From an uncultured Acetatifactor sp. (lineage in GTDB: Bacteria > Bacillota > Clostridia > Lachnospirales > Lachnospiraceae), in assembly GCA_910577235.1 (NCBI GenBank), contig CAJTMX010000063.1, positions 1 through 9,380 on the forward strand: 9,380 nucleotides of DNA. Reading direction: 5' to 3'. The notes below the pieces were generated by a model. That model was not told where the DNA came from. It saw nothing but the letters and a program-made list of their open reading frames with translations, and searched no databases. The number at the start of each line of letters is the position of its first letter. The stretch's first letter is position 1. Shown piece after piece: positions 1-5,851 of the stretch. A program made the position numbers and the translations under genes.

Positions 1-592
1 CCGCGTTCTTTGCCATAGCGATGGGCGAATACCCCACCAGCCCGTCAAAGCCAAGGCCGGGGATGTGCAGCACATCCTCCGGCTGCAATCTCACACGCCC
101 GTATTCGGAAAAGTTGGGGTTTTCATCGGTGTTCCGGGTATAGGTGTAAAAGAGCCGCCCATGCTCATCCCGGTCAACCTCCATCTTGTCCGGCAGGAGC
201 GGGTACAGGGAAAGCACCCTGCCGCTCCCGTCCCGGATGACCTGTGCGTAGGCATTCCCCCATATGAGAAGGTGGCTCATCAGCGTCTCCCGGAACACGA
301 AGGAAGTCATCTCCGGGTTCGGCTCGTCATGGAGAAGGTAATATAATGGGTGGTCATACACCCGCTCCTTCCCGGTATCCGTATAGCGGTACACATGGAT
401 TGGCAAAGACGCAACCGCCTCCGCCAGTATCCGCACACAGGAATAGACCGCCGTGGTCTGCATGGCGGTACGCTCATTCACATTTTTCCCGCTGGTGCTT
501 CTCCCAAAGAAAAAGGAATAAGCCGAACCGCCGTAGCTGTCCTTTGGCTTATCCCTTGCGCTCCTCATTCCAAAAATGGATGGTAGTTTCAT
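1..592 (-). CDS. Phage portal protein, HK97 family (N-terminal part; 3' end outside window)
   Basis: This is the first 197 codons of a portal protein, the dodecameric ring at one capsid vertex through which the terminase pumps DNA and to which the neck attaches. The reading frame is open from the ATG at 592-590 to the window edge. The N-terminal region reads MKLPSIFGMRS, then TAVYSCVRILAEAVASLP (about residues 47-64), then DHPLYYLLHDEPNPEMTSF, LLIWGNAYAQVIRD, and LHIPGLGFDGLVGYSPI near the edge. This order (repeated Cys-Val-x-x-Ile helix, H-P-L-x-x-L-L, G-N-A-Y, then the IPG segment) is typical of the HK97-type portal family (Phage_portal, PF04860), whose members are usually about 400-450 residues, so roughly half is visible. 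AGGAGG at 598-603 lies 5 nt before the start. It is the expected partner of the upstream terminase genes, but an AT-rich cargo gene and a terminator separate it from them. Confidence 0.93.
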   Translation of the reverse strand, partial: MKLPSIFGMRSARDKPKDSYGGSAYSFFFGRSTSGKNVNERTAMQTTAVYSCVRILAEAVASLPIHVYRYTDTGKERVYDHPLYYLLHDEPNPEMTSFVFRETLMSHLLIWGNAYAQVIRDGSGRVLSLYPLLPDKMEVDRDEHGRLFYTYTRNTDENPNFSEYGRVRLQPEDVLHIPGLGFDGLVGYSPIAMAKNA

Positions 593-616
593 AGGCACCT
601 CCTCTTAAAAATAGGC

Positions 617-645
617 AAAAAGAAAGCACCTCCGAAGAGATGCCC
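617..645 (-). terminator. Rho-independent terminator after the AT-rich membrane-protein gene
   Basis: The minus-strand transcript forms a 7-bp stem (bases 637-643 with 626-632) closed by a C(UUCG)G tetraloop, and a U-rich run (UUUCUUUUU, from 625 to 617) follows at once. Two further G-U pairs can extend the base. It begins 12 nt after the stop codon of the 658-1788 gene and ends 14 nt before the portal ribosome site. It should therefore end transcripts of the cargo gene, and late transcripts must read through it to reach the portal. Confidence 0.8.
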
Positions 646-657
646 ATTAAAATAGCA

Positions 658-1788
658 TTAATTTGCATTATCAAATTTTAGATAAAATCTTTCCTCCTGA
701 TAACCGTAGCCCTTCCACATGGTTGGCTGAATAAGAAACATAACGCAATAATCAAAATAGTGGTTCTCACCATAAATATCTTTACAATTAATGTACAATT
801 CTGCAAATTTGTGTTCACCTACTAATGCATTATTATTCTCATATTTTTCCTCTTTACAATTTTTTATTTTTTTAAGATACAAATTTTCTATTAGAAGGAG
901 AACCTCTCCTGGCACTTGCACCCTAAAAATATTATCTCCATTAGTGTTAAGCATTACTTCCGCTTCCGCAACCTCAATAGTATCTAGTGAAAAATATTTC
1001 AGCATATCTTCATACTCATTATCTGTAAATCCTAAATTACTACAAAGTTCCCGATGATAATTTTTTGAAAAATCCCACTTAATTTGTACATCGGTGGCGT
1101 TACCTGCCCCTGTATTATAAATTGGGAAAAAAACTCCCCACTTATTTTTTTCAGAAGACATAGCTTCAAATGCCATCACGCAACAAAAATGTTCTGTTAC
1201 TCTTTCGGCAATAACTCTTCCCACACCATTACGATACATTTTATCTAATTCTCTATATAAAATCTCCATAGAGTCTTTATAAGTATGATATGCACACTTT
1301 TCTTTTATCAGATTACACATTTTCTTCCGATTTAAATTCTTTAAAATATGCTCCCACTCTGTTCCTCCTTTTTCTTCTGTTAATTTGCTGATTATAGCAT
1401 CTATAACCAGCTCATTAACCTCAAACATATCTACTTTTTCTTTTGAAGCAAACTCTTCAACCAAATGAAACAGCGGCTTTTCTGTAATAGTCAAGCCTTG
1501 CCCTTTCTTTTCATAAAGGTAAAAATCTTTTTTTACAGGTCTGATACATGGCTTAACATTCATCACCGTACTTTTAATGGTATATTCTATTCCCCATAAA
1601 GTAATAATTCCTGCTATACCTGCTCCTATCAAGCTCCCATAGAATCCAAGCCACCCGTTTTCATCGGCTAGAGTCGGAATCGGCACAAAAAGAAATAAAT
1701 TTACCATAAATCCTAAAATAACTGTAACTATCAAGAGAACAACGTATTTCCCCCACAATCCCATTTTTTTCTTTGGTCTCTTTTTCAT
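658..1788 (-). CDS. AT-rich two-pass membrane protein of unknown function, candidate prophage cargo (moron)
   Basis: I do not recognise a named family. The 376-residue product has a very basic start (MKKRPKKK), a first hydrophobic segment at about residues 15-37, a short loop (VPIPTLADENGW), and a second segment at about 46-70 containing GFYGSLIGAGIAGIITL. By the positive-inside rule both ends are cytoplasmic, leaving about 305 residues in the cytosol. The soluble part contains IYNTGAGNATDVQIKW (about 223-238). It resembles the 'N-x-G-x-G-x-A' beta-strand motif seen in many uncharacterised membrane-anchored proteins, and a matching beta-rich tail with INCKDIYGENHYFDY follows. Base composition is unlike its neighbours: bases 841-900 hold 11 G+C of 60, against 39 of 60 at 2461-2520 in the large terminase. 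The start has only a weak ribosome site (GAAAGGG). The gene lies 44 nt after the terminase stop and has its own terminator. Roles such as superinfection exclusion or other lysogen defence are inferred only from this context. Confidence 0.85.
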   Translation of the reverse strand: MKKRPKKKMGLWGKYVVLLIVTVILGFMVNLFLFVPIPTLADENGWLGFYGSLIGAGIAGIITLWGIEYTIKSTVMNVKPCIRPVKKDFYLYEKKGQGLTITEKPLFHLVEEFASKEKVDMFEVNELVIDAIISKLTEEKGGTEWEHILKNLNRKKMCNLIKEKCAYHTYKDSMEILYRELDKMYRNGVGRVIAERVTEHFCCVMAFEAMSSEKNKWGVFFPIYNTGAGNATDVQIKWDFSKNYHRELCSNLGFTDNEYEDMLKYFSLDTIEVAEAEVMLNTNGDNIFRVQVPGEVLLLIENLYLKKIKNCKEEKYENNNALVGEHKFAELYINCKDIYGENHYFDYCVMFLIQPTMWKGYGYQEERFYLKFDNAN

Positions 1789-1832
1789 TATATATTTTCC
1801 CTTTCATTTATGGCAAAATCTTACCATAAAAG

Positions 1833-3383
1833 CTAAATTATAACAATCCCCCTCTCGTCATACACGCTGCCCGTGCTGATGCCACCGTTCCGTATCGCAC
1901 GGTCTAATCCCATGATCGTAGCCACAGCGCCGTCAATCTTCTCCGTGGACTTCTCCTTGTCCGGCTTGATGTTCCCCGCCGGGTCCGTGCGGACGAAGAT
2001 GTTATCCATCATCCACCGCAGGACGGGATGCCCGCCATGTGCGATGTTCTTCTCCAGCACCAGCTCCATCAGCCGCTTGGTGGGCGGCGACATATCCTTA
2101 AAGCCCTGCCCGAAGGGAACCACGGTAAAGCCAAGCCCCTCAAGGTTCTGCACCATCTGCACCGCGCCCCACCTGTCGAATGCAATCTCCTTGATGTGGA
2201 ACTTCTTTCCGAGATCATCAATGAAATTCTCAATAAAGCCATAATGGATCACGTTCCCTTCCGTGGTCTGCAAATATCCCTGCCGCTCCCACACGTCATA
2301 AGGCACATGGTCACGCCTCACACGCAGGCGCATATTTTCTTCCGGTATCCAGAAGTACGGAAGTAAAATATATTTTTCCGTGTCATTTCTCGGAGGGAAT
2401 ACCAAAACAAAAGCGGTGATGTCAATGGAACTGGATAAATCCAAGCCTCCGTAACATTCCCGCCCCAGCACTTCCCGCTCATCCACGGGGAAGGCGCAGG
2501 CATCCCATTTCTCCATCTGCATCCACCTTGTGGACTGCTTCACCCACTGGTTCAGACGGAGCTGCCGGAATATATTTTCCTCTGCCGGATTGTCTTTGGC
2601 ACTGAGATAGGCATTCCGCACCTTCTCGATGTCAATGGTATGCCCCAGCGAGGGGTTCGCTTTCCTCCACACATCCTCCGATGACCAGTCCGCATCATCG
2701 GATGCGCCATAGATCACAGGGTAAAATGTAGGGTCTATCTTCCTGCCCTGCAGGATGTCCTCCGCTTTCTGGTGCTGCTCGAAACAGACGGAATGTCTGT
2801 CCGTCCCGGCTGTAGTTATTAAAAAGAATAACGGCTGCGTCCTGGCATCGCCGGAGCCTTTGGTCATGACATCGAACAGCTCCCGGTTCGGCTGGCTGTG
2901 CAGCTCGTCAAAAATGACTGCGTGGACGTTCAGCCCATGCTTGGTGTAGGCTTCCGCGGAAAGCACTTGATAAAAACTGTTCGTTGGCTTATACACCAGC
3001 CGCTTTACTGACATAACGGGCTTGATGCGTTTCTTTAATGCCGGACACTGCTCCACCATATCCACCGCCACGTCAAAGACGATGGATGCCTGCTGACGGT
3101 CAGAGGCACAGCCGTAAACCTCCGCGCCCCACTCATTATCGCCGCAGGTCATATATAACGCCACGCCCGCCGCCAGCTCCGATTTCCCGTTTTTCTTCGG
3201 GATTTCCACATAGGCAGTGTTGTACTGCCTGTAACCGTTCTCCTTCACCGTGCCGAACACATCCCGGATGATGGCCTCCTGCCACGGGAGCAGTTCAAAG
3301 GGCTGCCCCCGCCATTTCCCTTTGGTATGTTTCAGGCAGTTAATGAAATCTACCGTCCGTTTCGCCTTTCCCTCATCAAACAC
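1833..3383 (-). CDS. terL: Phage terminase large subunit (ATPase and nuclease)
   Basis: This is the packaging motor: it cleaves concatemeric phage DNA and drives it into the prohead with ATP. The 516-residue product matches the Terminase_1 family (PF03354) in length and motif order. It has a Walker A-like loop PKKNGKS (residues 62-68), Walker B VIFDE (156-160), the coupling motif TTAG (190-193), and an RNase H-like nuclease with candidate metal ligands D315 (GGLDLS), D403 (AFDRW) and D484 (EKIDGA). No key residue is missing. The start is GTG at 3383-3381, sharing one base with the TAG stop of the small subunit. A TAA in the same frame only 18 nt upstream rules out a longer N-terminus. GGGAGG encoded in the last codons of the small subunit serves as ribosome site, so the two are probably translationally coupled. 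The first residues (FDEGKAKRTVDF) begin directly at the conserved region, slightly shorter than many relatives. Confidence 0.97.
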   Translation of the reverse strand: MFDEGKAKRTVDFINCLKHTKGKWRGQPFELLPWQEAIIRDVFGTVKENGYRQYNTAYVEIPKKNGKSELAAGVALYMTCGDNEWGAEVYGCASDRQQASIVFDVAVDMVEQCPALKKRIKPVMSVKRLVYKPTNSFYQVLSAEAYTKHGLNVHAVIFDELHSQPNRELFDVMTKGSGDARTQPLFFLITTAGTDRHSVCFEQHQKAEDILQGRKIDPTFYPVIYGASDDADWSSEDVWRKANPSLGHTIDIEKVRNAYLSAKDNPAEENIFRQLRLNQWVKQSTRWMQMEKWDACAFPVDEREVLGRECYGGLDLSSSIDITAFVLVFPPRNDTEKYILLPYFWIPEENMRLRVRRDHVPYDVWERQGYLQTTEGNVIHYGFIENFIDDLGKKFHIKEIAFDRWGAVQMVQNLEGLGFTVVPFGQGFKDMSPPTKRLMELVLEKNIAHGGHPVLRWMMDNIFVRTDPAGNIKPDKEKSTEKIDGAVATIMGLDRAIRNGGISTGSVYDERGIVII

Positions 3384-3859
3384 TATCCCCCGCCTCCCTT
3401 AAAGAGCAAAAGCTCCATCGTGTCGCTTTCCTTGTCCTCGCCGCCCTCCGCCACGATGCGGCTCCGGGAGGAAGGGGTAAGGCCGAACTGCTCGCAGAAA
3501 CGGTTCATGATCTTAAGGTAGGTCTGTGCGATGGACACCTGCGGGACCTGCTGCCAGTAGCCGGAGGGCGTCTTTACGATGGTGCCGTGCTGGGTGATGA
3601 ATTCCTCCGCCTCTTTCCATCTGGCGTATGCCTGGCAGTACCCGGCAAATGCCGCCATGTCTATTTCCGTGAGGATGCCCAGCTTTTCCATCTGCCCCGC
3701 CATCCGCTTCCATTCTTTTTTCGCCTCGCCCTCCAGCCATGCCGGACAGCGGGGCGCTTTCTTTTCCGGCTTCGGCTCGCCCGTGTTCAGGCTGCGCTTG
3801 CCGGGGTTGCCCTCCAGCGCCTTTACCGCCGTGGGCTTCGGCTTCCTTCCGCTCTGCAC
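3383..3859 (-). CDS. terS: Phage terminase small subunit, P27 family
   Basis: The 158-residue product is the DNA-recognition partner of the large terminase, binding the packaging start site and loading the motor. It opens with the typical P27-family (Terminase_4, PF05119) phrase GRKPKPTAVKALEGNPGKR, then a Pro/Lys-rich linker and CPAWLEGEAKKEWKRM. Helices follow around LGILTEIDMAAFAGYCQAYA and EAEEFITQHG. The C-terminal phrase QVSIAQTYLKIMNRFCEQFGLTPSSRSRI is characteristic of the family. The start is GTG (3859-3857) with AGGAGG at 3868-3873, 8 nt away. A TAA in the same frame just upstream, with no ATG or TTG between, fixes this choice. The last codons (KGGGG) also encode the ribosome site for the large subunit. 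A strong hairpin lies immediately upstream. Confidence 0.95.
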   Translation of the reverse strand: MQSGRKPKPTAVKALEGNPGKRSLNTGEPKPEKKAPRCPAWLEGEAKKEWKRMAGQMEKLGILTEIDMAAFAGYCQAYARWKEAEEFITQHGTIVKTPSGYWQQVPQVSIAQTYLKIMNRFCEQFGLTPSSRSRIVAEGGEDKESDTMELLLFKGGGG

Positions 3860-3887
3860 TTTTGCCGCCTCCTTCCCTTAAATTTGC

Positions 3888-3927
3888 GCAGCAGAAAAGG
3901 GCTCCGAAAGAAGCCCCTTTCCGCTGC
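3888..3927 (-). terminator. 18-bp RNA hairpin before the terminase operon (probable terminator or attenuator)
   Basis: In the minus-strand transcript the arm 3927-3910 pairs with 3905-3888 over 18 consecutive base pairs (Watson-Crick plus G-U), leaving a 4-nt loop. The G-U pairs become A-C mismatches in the opposite strand, so the structure is better formed in the transcript that contains the genes. It starts 14 nt after the stop of the 61-residue gene and ends 14 nt before the ribosome site of terS. The following sequence is GCAAATTTAAGG, so the U-run of a classic intrinsic terminator is weak. It may act as a partial terminator, an antitermination target or an mRNA-stabilising element between the accessory and packaging genes. 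Confidence 0.6.
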
Positions 3928-3941
3928 TATGTATTTATCAT

Positions 3942-4127
3942 TTATTCCTGTGCCGGAAGTGCGTCTGCCGCAGCCCTCGCCGCTGTCAGTGCGTTCTCCT
4001 CATAAAAATATGGGTCAGCGCTGCGGGAAACCTCCGCGCCGTTTTTGTCATGGACGCTGAATCCAAACCCAAGCGCCTCATCATCCCATGCCGTACTCAG
4101 TTCATATCCGTTGTAAATTTCCTTCAT
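3942..4127 (-). CDS. Small hypothetical protein (61 residues)
   Basis: The product starts MKEIYNGYELSTAWDDEALG, continues with FGFSVHDKNGAEVSRSAD and ends in an alanine-rich helix (ENALTAARAAADAL). The pattern suggests a short beta-hairpin domain (hydrophobic strands around a D-K-N-G turn) followed by one helix. I know similar short proteins only as uncharacterised products of clostridial mobile elements. The ATG at 4127 is preferred because GGAGGG (4136-4141) lies 8 nt upstream. A longer version starting at 4163 would overlap the preceding gene and has no comparable site. The ribosome site begins right at the TAA of the upstream gene, so the two genes are probably co-translated. The terS-proximal hairpin follows the stop. 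Confidence 0.75.
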   Translation of the reverse strand: MKEIYNGYELSTAWDDEALGFGFSVHDKNGAEVSRSADPYFYEENALTAARAAADALPAQE

Positions 4128-4141
4128 CGTACTTTCCCTCC

Positions 4142-4423
4142 TTATGCCCTGCTGAGCGCCCACTGCATTGCGTGGCCGCCGTCCTTAAAAGTTTCATCCG
4201 CGATCTCCACAAGGTTCAGCCTGCATTCGATTTCCCCAAGCCCCGTTTCCTCCGGCGTCTCGATGAACTCGTAAATGGCCGCCTCGTACTGCCCTCTCCA
4301 GTTCACCATCGTCACCAGCGTCTTTTCCCCGAAGGTAAGCGCGCCGCCGTAGCAGCAGGGGATTTTGTCCTGCAGGTGTTCGATTGTGGTGGTCTGTAAA
4401 AAGTTGATCTCGTGTTTTTTCAT
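4142..4423 (-). CDS. Small hypothetical protein (93 residues)
   Basis: The product begins MKKHEINFLQTTTIEHLQD and contains GGALTFGEKTLVTMVNWRGQYEAAIYEF, followed by a Glu-rich turn and strands ending in GGHAMQWALSRA. It looks like a compact alpha/beta protein with no membrane segment or signal peptide. I cannot assign a function. The ATG at 4423 is chosen because GGAGG (4434-4438) is 10 nt upstream; an in-frame ATG at 4459 lies upstream of that site and is unlikely to be used. A 131-nt gap upstream holds leader copy A, nearly shared with the next gene upstream. Together with the 61-residue gene it forms a two-gene unit between that leader and the hairpin at 3888-3927. Confidence 0.78.
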   Translation of the reverse strand: MKKHEINFLQTTTIEHLQDKIPCCYGGALTFGEKTLVTMVNWRGQYEAAIYEFIETPEETGLGEIECRLNLVEIADETFKDGGHAMQWALSRA

Positions 4424-4450
4424 TTGCTTTTTTCCTCCGTTTTCCTTTTG

Positions 4451-4550
4451 GTAGTACACATGTTACCTCTGAACGCGGGTATTATCCACTCAATTCGGAG
4501 GCATAAATGTGACAAAGATAACCGCAGATAATTGTGTACATTATGGCGGA
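4451..4550 (-). repeat. Intergenic leader repeat, copy A
   Basis: These 100 bases align without a gap to 4961-5060 with 80 identities (my count by eye in ten-base blocks). Fully identical blocks include tgttacctct, attatccact and gacaaagata. It lies just upstream of the 93-residue gene and directly after the stop of the 122-residue gene. It carries TTAT-type half-sites at 4482-4489 and 4541-4548, and degenerate opposite-strand ones at 4499-4506 and 4524-4531. Probably a shared promoter/operator region; no canonical -35/-10 pair is evident. Confidence 0.8.
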
Positions 4551-4554
4551 GGGC

Positions 4555-4923
4555 TTATGCCTCATCCGCCTCCATCCTGATCGCCGGGATTACCGCCCGT
4601 TCCATTGTCTGCCAGTCTGTGTAGTTTGCCTTTACCTCGGTAAGCCCCGCCATCCGGAAGCCGTGCTTTTCAAATTCCGCAAGGGTCGGGATCAGGCTCG
4701 AAAAGGTGCTGCTGATGGTGAATCCGCTGATGCCGTTCTCCTTAAGCGTCCTTGTGATCTCCGGGATATCCCTGTCCCAGATGGTCTCGCCAAAATCAAT
4801 GCTGTCATTGCCCGCCGTGATGCTGTTCCGGTATGCCCAGAACAGTGTGGGGTTGATCCCCCAATCCTTAAGGCTTGCTGCCTGCTCTGCAATGGCCCTC
4901 TCAAAAAGTTCAATTTTTTTCAT
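4555..4923 (-). CDS. Conserved hypothetical protein of clostridial mobile elements (122 residues)
   Basis: The product starts MKKIELFERAIAEQAASLKD and includes WGINPTLFWAYRNS, GETIWDRDIPEI, ISGFTISSTFSSLIPTLAEF and VKANYTDWQTMERAVIPAI. I recognise this only as a recurrent uncharacterised protein of phages and conjugative elements in Clostridia; no enzymatic motif is apparent. The N-terminal helix, the central strand-helix segment (GFTISSTFSSLIPTLAEF) and the final strand suggest a small globular cytosolic protein. The ATG at 4923 is chosen because GGAGGG (4932-4937) is 8 nt upstream. The same frame stays open to 5049, but that extension would translate through leader copy B, which is non-coding before the 93-residue gene. 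The gene is bracketed by leader copies B (upstream) and A (downstream), like a cassette. Confidence 0.8.
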   Translation of the reverse strand: MKKIELFERAIAEQAASLKDWGINPTLFWAYRNSITAGNDSIDFGETIWDRDIPEITRTLKENGISGFTISSTFSSLIPTLAEFEKHGFRMAGLTEVKANYTDWQTMERAVIPAIRMEADEA

Positions 4924-4960
4924 GGTGTGTGCCCTCCGTTTTTTCGTATTTTCCCTTTCG

Positions 4961-5060
4961 GCAGTACACATGTTACCTCTGAAAGCGCACATTATCCACT
5001 CATATCTGCGCCATAAATGTGACAAAGATATGGGTGGATAACTGTGCATCTTATGGCGGT
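4961..5060 (-). repeat. Intergenic leader repeat, copy B, with two interleaved inverted repeats
   Basis: This copy matches 4451-4550 at 80 of 100 positions and lies between the stop of the small basic protein gene and the 122-residue gene. Two perfect 8-bp inverted repeats are interleaved: TTATCCAC (4992-4999) with GTGGATAA (5034-5041), and CGCCATAA (5009-5016) with TTATGGCG (5051-5058). The arms of each pair start exactly 42 bases apart. Sequence toward the gene also resembles copy C (CGT-x-TTTTCCCTTTCGG before the ribosome site). Likely a regulatory leader; the binding protein is unknown. Confidence 0.82.
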
Positions 5061-5279
5061 TTATGAGAAATCCACCATATGTAAGGTCTTGCAGATACGC
5101 CTGTATTCCCCGCGCCTTAATGCTTCCCTGCCACTGTGCCGGACCTTCCGGTTCAGGTACTTCTTATTCAGGGAAATGCCGTGGCGCAGTTCGCCCCTCA
5201 TGCTGTAAGAGCCACTGCCACGCTGCCAGCAGTTGCGCTTTTGGTGTGCATTCCCCGGCATCCGTTCCTGCATTGCCAT
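5061..5279 (-). CDS. Small basic hypothetical protein (72 residues)
   Basis: The product is strongly basic and ends with LNKKYLNRKVRHSGREALRR, then GEYRRICKTLHMVDFS. I have seen this C-terminal phrase in short uncharacterised proteins of clostridial phages and integrative elements. Its charge would suit nucleic-acid binding, but no helix-turn-helix or zinc motif is visible, so this is only an inference. The ATG at 5279 is chosen because AAAGGGGG (5289-5296) is 9 nt upstream; ATG at 5285 (only 3 nt away) and 5273 are alternatives. The upstream DUF4314 gene stops at 5300, so the ribosome site lies between the two genes and co-translation is likely. The stop codon abuts leader copy B. Confidence 0.72.
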   Translation of the reverse strand: MAMQERMPGNAHQKRNCWQRGSGSYSMRGELRHGISLNKKYLNRKVRHSGREALRRGEYRRICKTLHMVDFS

Positions 5280-5299
5280 GTCCATCCACCCCCTTTCTG

Positions 5300-5785
5300 T
5301 CAATATACGAGTGCCTTCACGCATCCCCGTCTGTCGCGGACATCCGGCTCTTTGCACCGGAATCCCAGCAGTTCCCGGATTTCCATCTCCACGGCATATT
5401 CGGGATTCCCCGGATGGCCTTTGGGCTTCATCTCCCCCGCCAGTATCTTTTCCGCATCCTGCGCCGTAAGGTCAACATACCCCGATGGCGTCATGAAATG
5501 GAATTCCTTCCTGCAGGAAACATAGCGCCGGAGCAGCTCCCCCACGGTCACCTCCCCGTCCTCAATTTTCACTGCATAATCTTCCCCGAATATCACCGCA
5601 AGGCTGCTCCCGTTCTGCCAGTCAACGTGGATGGAGCCGGAATCGTCAATGCCCGTCACCACGCCCTGCAGTCCGGGCGGCATCTCCCTGTAGGGGTCAT
5701 CCATCTTTACCAGTTCCACCCTGCACCCCTGCGGATATTTCTCCCGCAGGGCTTCCAGTTCCTCTTTTTTGACAATATAACCCAT
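5300..5785 (-). CDS. DUF4314 domain protein (161 residues)
   Basis: Residues about 14-72 fit the DUF4314 pattern (PF14192): YPQGCRVELVKMDDPYREMP, PGLQGVVTGIDDSGSIHVDW, then NGSSLAVIFGEDYAVKI. This is a small beta-barrel-like domain with 'G-x-R-V-x-L', 'PG-x-x-G-x-V' and 'W-x-N-G' signatures. Its function is unknown; it is common in Firmicutes mobile elements. The second half (MTPSGYVDLTAQDAEKILAG, then HPGNPEYAVEMEIRELLGF) forms a separate short domain also found in these elements. AAGGAG lies 9 nt before the ATG. A hairpin (5812-5840) separates it from the upstream 294-residue gene, and the downstream basic gene starts 20 nt after its stop, suggesting one transcript. Confidence 0.85.
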   Translation of the reverse strand: MGYIVKKEELEALREKYPQGCRVELVKMDDPYREMPPGLQGVVTGIDDSGSIHVDWQNGSSLAVIFGEDYAVKIEDGEVTVGELLRRYVSCRKEFHFMTPSGYVDLTAQDAEKILAGEMKPKGHPGNPEYAVEMEIRELLGFRCKEPDVRDRRGCVKALVY

Positions 5786-5811
5786 TCCGCATATCTCCTT
5801 CCGTAGATTCC

Positions 5812-5840
5812 GGCAGGGAGGAAAGCACCGCCTCCCTGCC
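5812..5840 (-). other. 10-bp inverted repeat in the gap before the DUF4314 gene
   Basis: GGCAGGGAGG (5812-5821) and CCTCCCTGCC (5831-5840) are perfectly complementary arms around a 9-nt loop, in the 66-nt gap between the 294-residue gene and the DUF4314 gene. There is no U-run after it on the minus strand, so it is not a standard terminator. It may stabilise or process the mRNA, or cause partial attenuation between the two genes. Confidence 0.55.
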
Positions 5841-5851
5841 CGTTCCGTTCC

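Noticed and set aside
1807..1830. Inverted repeat TTTATGG/CCATAAA just after terL as a terminator
   Set aside because: Only 7 A/T-rich pairs with a 10-nt loop and no U-run; too weak to support.
1837..1842. TATAAT on the minus strand at the end of terL as a -10 box for the membrane-protein gene
   Set aside because: No acceptable -35 lies 16-18 bases upstream, and such a hexamer is easily met by chance at an AT-rich junction. Not listed as a promoter.
4481..4996. GGATAAT in leaders A and B as a -10 element with TTGTCA as -35
   Set aside because: On the minus strand the spacing is 23 bases, too long for a sigma-70 promoter, and no better-spaced -35 is present.
4482..5042. TTATCCACT at 4482-4490 and 4992-5000 and GTTATCCAC (reverse) at 5034-5042 resemble DnaA boxes
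   Set aside because: None matches the full TTATCCACA consensus, there is no initiator gene or iteron array nearby, and the sites are better explained as part of the repeated leader.
4924..5049. Longer N-terminus (to 5049) for the 122-residue protein
   Set aside because: It would translate through the conserved leader repeat, and the ribosome site GGAGGG sits 8 nt before the internal ATG at 4923.
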